From CAZPNX01 sp964588285 (lineage in GTDB: Bacteria; Edwardsbacteria; AC1; EtOH8), in contig CAZPNX010000024.1 in NCBI GenBank assembly GCA_964588285.1, positions 1 to 37,193 on the forward strand: a stretch of DNA of 37,193 bases. The letters are read 5' to 3'. The notes below the pieces were generated by a model. That model ran no database searches. It had not been told where the DNA came from and saw only the letters and a program-made list of their open reading frames with translations. The position numbers were made by a program, and so were the translations under genes. The stretch's first letter is position 1. Each line of letters opens with the position of its first letter. Below are positions 29,238 through 37,140 of this stretch, piece after piece.

Positions 29238-31349
29238 ATGCACGGCGGACACGGCGGAGGACACGGAGGGGGCGGGGGGCACGACTTTCATGAGGAAGCG
29301 GCCCTGGGGAACATCTACGACGCCAGGCTGGTAAAAAGGCTTTTGGGGTTATTGCGGCCTTATTGGCTGCTGATGGCCCTGGCGGTCCTGGTTCTTTTGG
29401 CCGTCACCGGTTTTGAGTTGGTGCTGCCCTACCTGACCAAGGAGGTTATCGACCGCCATATCGCGGTTTCCGGCCGCAAGGCGGCCGTAGACAAGCCGGT
29501 CGAGAACACCGTTCCGCTCAGCGGAGACACGGTGCTGGTCGTTCCATCTAAACTGGCCAAGGAACAGCAGGGGCTGGTGGCTGAGCTGGAGCGCCAGGGA
29601 CGGCTGGGATCCGAACGCTATTATTTCTTCGAACCGGAAAAGGCCGGAGTTCGGGCTTCGGCCGCAGTATTCTCTCATCCGGAATTGTTCGAAACCCACG
29701 GGAAGATTGTCCTCATCCGCCACCAGGACCTGAAAAAACTGTCCCGGGAGGAAGCAACCGCAATCCGGGGCCGGGATCTGGCCGGAATCTTGCGATTCGG
29801 CCTGACATTCCTGGGGCTGTTGGTGGTCAGCTTCGGGCTTAACTTCGCCCAGGTGTTTCTGGTGCAGCTGGTGGGGCAGCGCTTCATGCACGGACTGAGG
29901 CAGAGGGTGTTCGCCAAGCTTCAAGCCATGGACATGTCGTATTTCGACCGCAACCCGGTGGGCCGGCTGGTGACCCGGGCCACCAACGATGTCGATGCCA
30001 TCAACGAAGCCTTCGTCTCGGTCTTTGCCCAGCTTTTACGGGACGTGGCCCTGATAGCCGCCCTGATGGCCATGATGGTCAAGCTCGATGCCCGGCTCTT
30101 TTTGATCACCTGCGCCGTGCTGCCGCTGATAGGCTTCTGGACCGTGTTCTTCCGGATCAGGGCCCGCGACATCTACCGCCGGATACGGGTGAGATTGGCA
30201 CGGCTCAACGCCACCCTGCAGGAGAACATCTCCGGCATCCGGGTGACCCAGATCTTTCGCCGCGAGGCCGAGCAGATAAGGCGCTTCGAGGAGGTCAACC
30301 GGGACTATTTTCAGGCTTCCATGCAGGAGGTGCTGGTGATGTCCTTTTTCCGGCCTTTGGTGGAGATCATCTCGGCCGTCGGCCTGGCCCTGGTCATCTA
30401 CTACGGCGGCAACCAGGCCCTGAGGGGCGCCATCTCGCTAGGGGTGCTGGTGGCCTTCGTCACCTACCTCCGCATGTTCTTCCGGCCCATCCAGGAGCTG
30501 ACCGAGAGCTATACCGTGCTCCAGTCGGCCATGGCCTCTTCGGAAAGGATATTCAACCTGCTGGACGAGCCGGTGGCCATAAGCAGTCCGCACCGGCCTA
30601 AAGCCCTGGATAAGGTGAAAGGACGGATTGATTTCGATGACGTCTGGTTCGAGTACCTCCCGGGCGAGCCGGTGCTTAAAGGGGTGTCCTTCACGGTCGA
30701 GCCCGGCGAGAAAGTGGCCTTTGTCGGGGCCACCGGCTCGGGCAAGACCACCATCATCAACCTTATCGCCAGGCTGTACGATATCCAACGCGGTTCCATC
30801 GCCTTGGACGGGGTGGACATCAGGCAGCTTCCGCTGGAGAGCCTGCGCTCGGCCCTGGGGGTGGTGATGCAGGATGTCTTTCTTTTCTCCGGCGATATAA
30901 AGGGCAACATCAGGCTCAATAAAGGATTGTCCGACTACCAGGTGCAGAAGGTGGCCCAGCAGGTGCATGCCGACACCTTCATCGAGCGCTTTCCTAAAAG
31001 CTACGACGAAGAGGTTCGAGAACGCGGGGTGACGCTATCGGCCGGGGAGCGGCAGCTGCTGTCGTTCGCCCGGGCTTTGGCCTTCGACCCGCCGGTGCTG
31101 GTGCTGGACGAGGCCACCGCCAACATCGACTCGGCCACCGAGAAGCTGATCCAGGACGCCCTGGAGGTGCTGATGAAGGGCCGGACTTCGATCGTCATCG
31201 CCCACCGGCTGTCCACCATCAAGCACGTGGACCGCATCTATGTCATTCATAAAGGCGAGATACGGGAGGTGGGCAGCCACCAGCAGCTGTTGAGGAAGAA
31301 AGGGCTTTACTACAAGCTCTACCAGCTGCAGCATGGGGGCGGGGAGTGA
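29238..31349 (+). CDS. ABC exporter half-transporter with extracytoplasmic insert (BmrD-like)
   Basis: A 703-residue partner subunit. The N-terminus MHGGHGGGHGGGGGHDFHEE is His/Gly-rich and may bind metal. A ~100-residue non-membrane insert lies between the first two helices (about 72-180), as in BmrD. The ATPase domain has Walker A GATGSGKTT (near 497-505), the altered signature LSAGE (near 600) and canonical Walker B LVLDEATANID with catalytic Glu. The variant signature completes the degenerate site made with the first subunit's Walker motifs, and this subunit supplies the active Walker B. GAGAGGGAT lies 8 nt before the ATG. Confidence 0.9.
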   Translation: MHGGHGGGHGGGGGHDFHEEAALGNIYDARLVKRLLGLLRPYWLLMALAVLVLLAVTGFELVLPYLTKEVIDRHIAVSGRKAAVDKPVENTVPLSGDTVLVVPSKLAKEQQGLVAELERQGRLGSERYYFFEPEKAGVRASAAVFSHPELFETHGKIVLIRHQDLKKLSREEATAIRGRDLAGILRFGLTFLGLLVVSFGLNFAQVFLVQLVGQRFMHGLRQRVFAKLQAMDMSYFDRNPVGRLVTRATNDVDAINEAFVSVFAQLLRDVALIAALMAMMVKLDARLFLITCAVLPLIGFWTVFFRIRARDIYRRIRVRLARLNATLQENISGIRVTQIFRREAEQIRRFEEVNRDYFQASMQEVLVMSFFRPLVEIISAVGLALVIYYGGNQALRGAISLGVLVAFVTYLRMFFRPIQELTESYTVLQSAMASSERIFNLLDEPVAISSPHRPKALDKVKGRIDFDDVWFEYLPGEPVLKGVSFTVEPGEKVAFVGATGSGKTTIINLIARLYDIQRGSIALDGVDIRQLPLESLRSALGVVMQDVFLFSGDIKGNIRLNKGLSDYQVQKVAQQVHADTFIERFPKSYDEEVRERGVTLSAGERQLLSFARALAFDPPVLVLDEATANIDSATEKLIQDALEVLMKGRTSIVIAHRLSTIKHVDRIYVIHKGEIREVGSHQQLLRKKGLYYKLYQLQHGGGE

Positions 31350-31356
31350 AAATATG

Positions 31357-31375
31357 TTCTCCCGCAGAGGCGCAG
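31357..31375 (+). repeat. Dispersed 19-nt repeat, copy 2
   Basis: TTCTCCCGCAGAGGCGCAG, identical to 15093-15111. Here it sits between the ABC exporter and the aldolase, 13 nt ahead of the aldolase ATG. Confidence 0.75.
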
Positions 31376-31388
31376 AGGTTTATAGAAC

Positions 31389-32084
31389 ATGCCAAAGACC
31401 GGATCTCAGAAAGTAAAGGATGGAGGCAACCTCAGGTTGACGTTGGCAGGTTCGAAAGTGAAGCGGCTTAAAAGCGAAATTATTTTCGTCTGCCGCAGGC
31501 TGGATTCCCTGGGTTTCGTTCCGGCCACCGACGGCAATGTTTCCGCCCGGTACGGCCGCGGCCGGCTGCTGATAACGCCGTCCCTGGTGTCCAAAGGAAC
31601 GGTCAAGGCCGGCCAGCTGCTGGCGGTTGACGAGCGGGGCCGGGTTTTGTCGGGAAAGGGGAAACCGTCCTCGGAGATGAAGATGCATCTGGAGGTCTAT
31701 CGGCAGAGGCCGGAGGTGGGGGCGGTGGTCCACGCCCATCCGCCGGCGGCCACCGCCTTTGCCGCCTGCGGAAAAGGTCTTGTCCGGCCCATCCTGCCCG
31801 AGGCAGTGGTCATGCTGGGTCCGGTGCCGCTGGCCCGCTATGCAACGCCGTCTACCGAGGAGGTTCCAAAATCAATCTCCAAGCTGGTGAAGAAGCACCA
31901 GGCGGTTCTTTTGGCCAACCACGGCGTACTGACCTATGGAAAGAACCTCCAGGAGGCATTGGACAGGATGGAGCGATTGGAGCATCTGGCCAGGGTGGCC
32001 CTTGTCTCCAGTTTGCTCGGAGGGGCCAAGACTCTGTCTTCCAAAGACTTGGCAGCCCTCCGGAGGCTTTTCGGCACACTCTGA
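31389..32084 (+). CDS. Class II aldolase/adducin family protein
   Basis: A 231-residue zinc enzyme of the fuculose-phosphate aldolase / ribulose-phosphate epimerase superfamily. Zinc ligands His115 and His117 are in VVHAHPPA and His178 is in LANHGVL; the catalytic Glu96 is in GKPSSEMKMH. The phosphate-loop segment TDGNVSARYG (48-57) is typical. The likely reaction is reversible cleavage of a ketose 1-phosphate to dihydroxyacetone phosphate and an aldehyde, but MtnB-like dehydratases share the motifs. The first ~20 residues are a basic, low-homology extension. No good SD is visible; the 19-nt repeat lies just upstream. Confidence 0.85.
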   Translation: MPKTGSQKVKDGGNLRLTLAGSKVKRLKSEIIFVCRRLDSLGFVPATDGNVSARYGRGRLLITPSLVSKGTVKAGQLLAVDERGRVLSGKGKPSSEMKMHLEVYRQRPEVGAVVHAHPPAATAFAACGKGLVRPILPEAVVMLGPVPLARYATPSTEEVPKSISKLVKKHQAVLLANHGVLTYGKNLQEALDRMERLEHLARVALVSSLLGGAKTLSSKDLAALRRLFGTL

Positions 32085-32151
32085 TATCCCGGGCCTGTCA
32101 CACCAGATGCATCTTCTTGTCCAAGTCCCCGTAATCTAAAGGGGACCCAAC

Positions 32152-33057
32152 ATGATCAATCCCTTCCTCGAGAAAAGAATTACCGAACAGACCGACCAAG
32201 CCCTAGCCAAGGCCGCCGTCCTGGGCGGTAAAAAGGCCCTGGAGGAGCTAATCCTGAGGCACCAGGCCTGGGTCTACAATATCGCCCTGCGGATGGTCTA
32301 CCACCCCCAGGAGGCCGAGGACATCACCCAGGAGATACTGGTCAAGGTGATCACCAAGCTGGACACCTACCAGGGAAAATGCAAGTTCCGCACCTGGCTC
32401 TACCGCATTGTGGCCAACCACGTCATCAACATGAAGAAGGGTCGGGCGGAGAAGATGCACTGCACCAGCTTCAGCGAATATTGGCGGGCCATCGAAAGTA
32501 CTCCGGATCTGGAGCTCCCGGATGAAAAGGCCCTCCCCCTGGACAGCCAGCTACTGGTGGACGAAGTCAGGTCGAGCTGCATGCAGGGAATGCTCCTGTG
32601 CCTCGATCGGGAACAGCGTCTGACTTTCATTCTGGGGGCGATCTTCGGGGTCAGCGATCGGGTAGGGGCGGAGATCCTCGAGCTTACCAGGGAGAACTTC
32701 CGCCAGCGCCTGTCCCGGGCCAGGGCCCAGCTGCACAACTTCATGGAGGGGAAGTGCGGCCTGATGCATCGGGACAACCCGTGCAGCTGCCGCAGCAAGA
32801 CCAAGGCGCTGCTGGACAGCGGCTATGTCAATCCCGCCAACCTTCTGTTCAACAAGGCGAAGAGCCGCTCGGTGGCCGAGACTATCCCGTCCAGGCTGGC
32901 TAGGTTCAACGACTTTTACGACGCCAAATGCCTGAAGCTATTCCGGGCGCAGCCTTTCGCCCAGCCCCAGGATTTCGCCGCCAACCTGAAAAAGGTAGTT
33001 GAAAGCAGCGACTTCAGGCAGATATTCAACCTGGCCGGTCCGGAGGGCGGGTTATGA
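32152..33057 (+). CDS. ECF-type RNA polymerase sigma factor with C-terminal Cys/His extension
   Basis: A 301-residue sigma factor. Sigma region 2 spans about 30-96 (LILRHQAWVYNIALRMV, AEDITQEILVKVI, FRTWLYRIVANHVIN) and region 4 about 145-198 (CLDREQRLTFILGAIFGVSDRVGAEILELTRENFRQRLSRAR). A motif Cys202-x3-His206-x4-Cys211-x-Cys213 follows at once, then ~90 further residues (214-301) with no match I know. The Cys/His cluster could bind zinc and sense redox or metal, replacing a separate anti-sigma factor. GGGGAC lies upstream of the ATG. The stop overlaps the lipoprotein gene (ATGA). No cognate anti-sigma gene is adjacent. Confidence 0.85.
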   Translation: MINPFLEKRITEQTDQALAKAAVLGGKKALEELILRHQAWVYNIALRMVYHPQEAEDITQEILVKVITKLDTYQGKCKFRTWLYRIVANHVINMKKGRAEKMHCTSFSEYWRAIESTPDLELPDEKALPLDSQLLVDEVRSSCMQGMLLCLDREQRLTFILGAIFGVSDRVGAEILELTRENFRQRLSRARAQLHNFMEGKCGLMHRDNPCSCRSKTKALLDSGYVNPANLLFNKAKSRSVAETIPSRLARFNDFYDAKCLKLFRAQPFAQPQDFAANLKKVVESSDFRQIFNLAGPEGGL

Positions 33058-33506
33058 GGATCGCGGAGCTGGTTGTCATTATTGCCTTGGCCGGCCTGGG
33101 GATCGCATGCGGCCCCCGGAAACTGGCAGCTCCCGACGCGTCGCAGCTGATGGAGGCCGACCGGGCCTTTTACCGGGCTACGGCCGAAATGGGCCGGGAG
33201 GGCTGGGTCTCCTACCTGCATCCTCAGGCCGTCATCTTCCCGGCCGGCCGGCCGGCCATCGCGGGCCTTGACTCCATCAGGACGTATTATGAGGCGACCA
33301 AGTTCGACCCCAGCCAGCTCAAGTGGGAGCCGGTGAGGGCCGAGTTGTCGGCCTCGGGCGACCTGGGTTTCACCCACGGCACATGGGAGAAGCCGGGAAT
33401 GGACAAGGAGGGTAAGAAGACGGTTTACCGGGGCAAGTACCTGACGGTGTGGCGGCGGGACGATGATGGGAGATGGAAGGTGGTCGCCGACATCGGGACA
33501 TTGTAG
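33054..33506 (+). CDS. SnoaL/NTF2-like lipoprotein (DUF4440 type)
   Basis: A 150-residue exported protein. Residues 1-18 are a lipoprotein signal with Cys19 (GIAC); the lipobox is slightly relaxed. The mature part (EADRAFYRATAEMGREGWVSYLHPQAVIFPAGRPAI, then the strands to WRRDDDGRWKVVADIG) matches the small cone-shaped NTF2-like fold of DUF4440/SnoaL proteins, which bind small ligands or serve as regulators. The ATGA overlap with the sigma factor gene suggests a functional pair, possibly envelope sensing; this is inference. Confidence 0.8.
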   Translation: MRIAELVVIIALAGLGIACGPRKLAAPDASQLMEADRAFYRATAEMGREGWVSYLHPQAVIFPAGRPAIAGLDSIRTYYEATKFDPSQLKWEPVRAELSASGDLGFTHGTWEKPGMDKEGKKTVYRGKYLTVWRRDDDGRWKVVADIGTL

Positions 33507-33531
33507 CATGCCCCAGAGCAAACATCTGGCC

Positions 33532-33556
33532 AGCCCCCTCTTTGGAGGGGGCTTTT
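33532..33556 (+). terminator. Terminator of the sigma factor-lipoprotein unit
   Basis: 9-bp perfect stem AGCCCCCTC / GAGGGGGCT, loop TTTG, followed by TTT. Confidence 0.85.
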
Positions 33557-33604
33557 GTCACAGAGTGGCGGAAATGTTGTCTAAGTTTGTAGAAAGGAGA
33601 TAAT

Positions 33605-35641
33605 ATGAAAAGCATTGCCGCCTTACTCACCGCGGTCGTGACGGCCTTAGCCGCCCAGGCTGCCGTTCTCAATGTACCGGCTAACTACTCCGACATTCAA
33701 TCAGCCATCAATGCCGCCCAGCAGGGGGACACGGTGCTGGTCGGACACGGTGTTTGGGGGAACATCAACTACAGGGGCAAGGGGATCGCAGTGGCCAGCC
33801 GGTTTATTCTGGATGGTGATCCGGCCCATATCGATTCCACGATCATTGACGGCACCAATCCATACCATTCCGACACCGCCAGCTGCGTGCTGATTACGTC
33901 CAACACTCCCGCCACTTCGGGCGACACCTCGGCGGCCCTGATAGGCTTCACCCTGAGGAACGGCCAGGGCACGGTCTGGGATGACGAGCACAACCCTGGC
34001 TCCAAATACCATGAAGGGGGAGGAATACTGATCCAGTACCTGGCGCCCAGGATACGCCATAACCGGATCATCGGCAACTCGGCCCGCTATAAAACGGGCT
34101 GCGTCAGCGCCGGAGGCGGGGCCATCCGCTGTGGGGACGGCTATCCGCAAATAGAGAACAACCTCATTGCCTTGAACCAAGCCGGGGGCTATGGCGGAGC
34201 CATTGTTCTCAATTATAGCGGGGCCGTCATCCGCAACAATCTCATCGTCCGCAACCGGGTGGGCGACCAGTTCGGCGGCGGGGCTGTCTGGGTATACAAC
34301 AATGGGACATATCCCCGGATCTTGGCCAACAACACCATCGCCGATAACCAGGCCGGGCCGAGCTCCACCGGAGGCATCAGGTTCTATGCCACAGTCGCCT
34401 CAATGCAGAACAGCATTCTGTGGGGCAATTCACCAACACAATTATTAACCCAGGGCGCAACGGTTTCTGTAAAATATTGCGATGTGCAGGGAGGCTTTGC
34501 CGGCACCGGCAACATCGATGCCGATCCGTTCTGGGCGGACGATCGATACTACTTGATGGCTGAGTCGCCCTGCATAGACGCCGGAAACGACAGTTCGGCC
34601 TACAATGATCCGGAGAACACCGGAAACCCAGGCCAGGCCCTTTGGCCGTCGCTGGGTGGTCTTAGAAACGACATGGGCGCTTACGGAGGCCCTCTAAGAT
34701 CAGACCTCTATGATCTGCCGCCTTACATTACCTCTGCCAGTCCGTCCAATGGCCAGGTGAGGGTGGCCTACGACGTGCCGCTCTGGGTGGCCTTCTCACA
34801 GGCCATGGCGCCGGCCACCGTTTCCTGCGAGCTGAGCGATCCGGGCATCTTCCTGGACAGCTCTTGGAGCACCGGACACGACACGCTCTACCTGTCCCAC
34901 GCCCAGAACTTTGCCAACTTCACCCGATACAGCCTCAGGGTCCTTTCCGGCCTGGGAGAGGACGGCCAGCCGCTGGCACCGCTGCCGGATTCGGTGTCCT
35001 TCCGCACCTTGGACACCGTCCGTCCCAAGCTTTATGCCACCCAGCCGGCCGACGGCCAGACGGGGGTGGCCACTAACGCCATCATCAGACTATGGTTTTC
35101 TAAACCGGTAAGTAAGAATACACTTACCTATATCTTCAGCGATACCAGTTATCATTTCACATTGTATCAAACCAGCGATAGCGTCATTACTTTAGGACAT
35201 GTCGGCCATCTTTTCGTCGGGGGAACTACATACAGCTTGGAACTGACAGCCTTTCAAGATACTGCCGGTAATCCCATGGGTCAATCTTTGGTTTCAAATC
35301 CCTTTACCTTCACCACCGCGGGCACCGGGGTGATGGGCTCGCCCCTCAATGTTGCTGGGAGGTTTTTCCTCGCTCCGGCCAAGCCCAATCCATCGACTTC
35401 AGGGGGCAGGGTACGGTTGGAATTCGAACTGGAGTGCGAAGGTCAAGCGGAGCTGGCAGTATATGACATCCTAGGGCACAAGTTGGCCGATTTATATCGA
35501 GGCTGCCTTCCCGCCGGCGTACATTCGATAGACTGGGAATGCCGGGACAGGCAGGGACGGAAGCTGGCAGCCGGCGTCTATTTCTACCGGCTGAAAGCAG
35601 GGGAGAGGACGGCTACGGAAAGACTGGTGGTGGTCCGTTAG
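33605..35641 (+). CDS. Secreted right-handed beta-helix protein with Ig-like and sorting domains
   Basis: A 678-residue surface or secreted protein. Residues 1-19 are a signal peptide. NVPANYSDIQSAINAAQQGDTVLV begins a parallel beta-helix that runs to about 365, with coils such as IENNLIALNQAGGYGGAI and IRNNLIVRNRVGDQFGGGAV. Two Ig-like (Big_5 type) domains follow: SASPSNGQVRVAYDVPLWVAFSQAM at about 377-465 and TQPADGQTGVATNAIIRLWFSKPV at about 475-570. The C-terminal ~85 residues (PAKPNPSTSGG, YDILGHKL, GRKLAAGVYFYRLKAG) are a FlgD-like / type IX sorting domain. Such proteins usually bind or cut polysaccharides or act as adhesins; no catalytic residues can be assigned. AGGAGA precedes the ATG. 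Confidence 0.85.
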   Translation: MKSIAALLTAVVTALAAQAAVLNVPANYSDIQSAINAAQQGDTVLVGHGVWGNINYRGKGIAVASRFILDGDPAHIDSTIIDGTNPYHSDTASCVLITSNTPATSGDTSAALIGFTLRNGQGTVWDDEHNPGSKYHEGGGILIQYLAPRIRHNRIIGNSARYKTGCVSAGGGAIRCGDGYPQIENNLIALNQAGGYGGAIVLNYSGAVIRNNLIVRNRVGDQFGGGAVWVYNNGTYPRILANNTIADNQAGPSSTGGIRFYATVASMQNSILWGNSPTQLLTQGATVSVKYCDVQGGFAGTGNIDADPFWADDRYYLMAESPCIDAGNDSSAYNDPENTGNPGQALWPSLGGLRNDMGAYGGPLRSDLYDLPPYITSASPSNGQVRVAYDVPLWVAFSQAMAPATVSCELSDPGIFLDSSWSTGHDTLYLSHAQNFANFTRYSLRVLSGLGEDGQPLAPLPDSVSFRTLDTVRPKLYATQPADGQTGVATNAIIRLWFSKPVSKNTLTYIFSDTSYHFTLYQTSDSVITLGHVGHLFVGGTTYSLELTAFQDTAGNPMGQSLVSNPFTFTTAGTGVMGSPLNVAGRFFLAPAKPNPSTSGGRVRLEFELECEGQAELAVYDILGHKLADLYRGCLPAGVHSIDWECRDRQGRKLAAGVYFYRLKAGERTATERLVVVR

Positions 35642-35664
35642 ATTGGGTGATATCTATAAAACAG

Positions 35665-35692
35665 GGGGCTTTCCTTGCGGAAAGCCCCTTTC
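35665..35692 (+). terminator. Terminator of the beta-helix gene
   Basis: 10-bp perfect stem GGGGCTTTCC / GGAAAGCCCC, loop TTGC, then TTTC. Confidence 0.8.
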
Positions 35693-35700
35693 GGTATTCT

Positions 35701-35846
35701 GTCATGTTGAGATTGCCCGCCTGCTAGGCAGGTTGAAACAAGACGGGCTTGGAGTGTCGCCCCGAGGTCATGTTGAGCGCGTCGAAGCATGACAGGTTTA
35801 GGCGTCACCCTTCAGCTTGCAGGGCAAGGAATCGTCTCAGGGTGAC
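35701..35846. repeat. Composite palindromic repeat cluster
   Basis: GTCATGTTGAG occurs twice (35701 and 35768), the second time paired with CATGAC. GTCACCCT and AGGGTGAC form an outer pair around 35804-35846, and GCCTGCTAGGCAGG is an inner palindrome. It is a nested REP/BIME-like element with no ORF. Confidence 0.6.
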
Positions 35847-35856
35847 AGGTGGATGA

Positions 35857-36261
35857 TTACGTCAGCAGCCGCTGCTGGCCCTCCAGCTTACGGATTTCCT
35901 CCACGTCCTGGGTGCACTCCAGGCAGCCCAGGTATTTTCCTTCGGGGTCGCGCAGGGCATAGAACTCAATGAGGATCTTGTGCGTTTCCTTTAGCGGACC
36001 CACCGGCAGGTCTATCCAGAAACGGGCCCTGTCCCGCTTTCCCTCCTTCATCTCATTGACGATGGCCTCCACCTTGTGCAGGCTTTCCTTGGGATGGCAC
36101 TGACGGAAGTTGACCCCCATGCTGGAGATGGGCCGGTGGAAGAGCCGGGTCTCGTGCTTGTTCCAGCCGATGACCTCGTCGTTGTGGTCGATGACGGTGA
36201 TCTCCTGGGGGATGGTCTCCAGGACGGCTCGCACCACGGCTTCGTTCATACGGTCGATCAT
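35857..36261 (-). CDS. Stand-alone PAS-domain protein (DUF438-associated type)
   Basis: A 134-residue cytoplasmic PAS protein. LETIPQEITVIDHNDEVIGWNKHETRLFHRP, the CHPKESLHKVEAIVNEMKEGKRDRARFWIDL segment and the ending EGKYLGCLECTQDVEEIRKLEGQQRLL match the PAS module usually found at the C-terminus of DUF438 proteins in anaerobes. It lacks any output domain, so it probably signals through a partner or binds a cofactor or ligand. The start is uncertain (36261 or an internal ATG at 36249); neither has an SD. Confidence 0.75.
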   Translation of the reverse strand: MIDRMNEAVVRAVLETIPQEITVIDHNDEVIGWNKHETRLFHRPISSMGVNFRQCHPKESLHKVEAIVNEMKEGKRDRARFWIDLPVGPLKETHKILIEFYALRDPEGKYLGCLECTQDVEEIRKLEGQQRLLT

Positions 36262-36332
36262 GGGAAAATGCTTGGCGGTTTAAGATGGTTAATATATTAT
36301 CAAGATAACGTTAAAATTGATGAAGTCAGAGC

Positions 36333-36420
36333 GTCTAACAAGGGCGCGAGGATCTGGGTTAGGGCTCGCGGGGTTCGCGCGTCCCGAACCCCGTGCACCG
36401 CAGGCCGCTAGGCCGAGGAG
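36333..36420. repeat. GC-rich hairpin element left of the AT-rich gene
   Basis: GGGGTTCG (36370-36377) pairs with CGAACCCC (36385-36392), and GGCCGCTAGGCC is a second small palindrome. The element begins near GTCTAACAAGGGCGCGAGG. It marks an abrupt composition change to the AT-rich gene on its right. Confidence 0.5.
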
Positions 36421-36466
36421 CGGAGTTTTAATTTTGTGTTATGTGTAGTTGGATGAAAAATGAGTA

Positions 36467-37108
36467 TTAAAATATAATTTTATATTTTATCCAAACATAA
36501 TCACCCTCGATATTTTTTACTTCTATTAACTTTAAATCAATAACATCCTTTAATGAATTTATATCAGGTGCAGAGAAAATAGTTTTAGGGCTTGTCCCTC
36601 CTGTTATTTGAGGAGATATTAATACACTAAGCTCATCAACTAATTTTTGTCTTAGCATGATCCCAGCAAGAATTCCCCCACTATCTATGCGCATATTGGC
36701 AATATTATATTTTGTATATAGATCCTGAAGTGACTCGGGAAGGTCAACTTTGTCTATTCCATGAATTAAGTATTCTATCTTAATTGATTCTAAATACTTC
36801 AAATACTTTTTTGGCGTTTTTTCAGAACATAAAACAATAGGGTTGTTATTCCACCAGGCCTGTTTCCTTATTAATTCCCAATTATCAATAGTACCTTGAC
36901 TGTCAACAACTACTAAATATTGATTATCTAATTTTTCTATATTGTCTTCAGTAGACATTTCAGCACTTTTTATTGTGGAGCTTCCTGAGATGATTGCATC
37001 AAACGGTATTCCTTTTATAAGCCGGTAATATAGGAAATTATCAGGCTTTATCCAATCTATTCTGCCGTCAAGACTACAACCGATATGATATAAGATTCTA
37101 GGCCTCAT
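36467..37108 (-). CDS. RibD C-terminal-like (dihydrofolate reductase fold) reductase
   Basis: A 213-residue NAD(P)H-dependent reductase related to the pyrimidine reductase domain of riboflavin synthesis. Markers are SLDGRIDW, DAIISGSSTI, the segment IDSGGILAGIMLRQKLVDELSVLISPQITGG, and the C-terminal LKLIEVKNIEGDYVWIKYKI. It lacks the deaminase domain, like archaeal/fungal 2,5-diamino-6-ribosylaminopyrimidinone reductases and many stand-alone homologues of unknown substrate. The start is set at 37108, with AAAGGAG 5 nt upstream. The gene is strikingly AT-rich and rich in Lys, Ile and Asn codons compared with every neighbour, which suggests recent transfer. Confidence 0.8.
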   Translation of the reverse strand: MRPRILYHIGCSLDGRIDWIKPDNFLYYRLIKGIPFDAIISGSSTIKSAEMSTEDNIEKLDNQYLVVVDSQGTIDNWELIRKQAWWNNNPIVLCSEKTPKKYLKYLESIKIEYLIHGIDKVDLPESLQDLYTKYNIANMRIDSGGILAGIMLRQKLVDELSVLISPQITGGTSPKTIFSAPDINSLKDVIDLKLIEVKNIEGDYVWIKYKIIF

Positions 37109-37140
37109 AAACACTCCTTTTTAAAGAATTATCCAAAATG

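Noticed and set aside
29023..29238. 71-codon ORF between the two ABC genes, starting ATGA
   Set aside because: Most of it is the GC-rich repeat element, the product is low-complexity and no SD or family resemblance is visible.
35701..35846. CRISPR array
   Set aside because: Only two imperfectly spaced repeat units and nested palindromes of unequal size; no regular spacers and no cas genes.
36333..36455. Integron attC site next to the AT-rich gene
   Set aside because: GTCTAAC fits one core-site end, but no properly spaced, complementary GTTRRRY partner with paired L boxes was found; kept only as a possibility in a finding.
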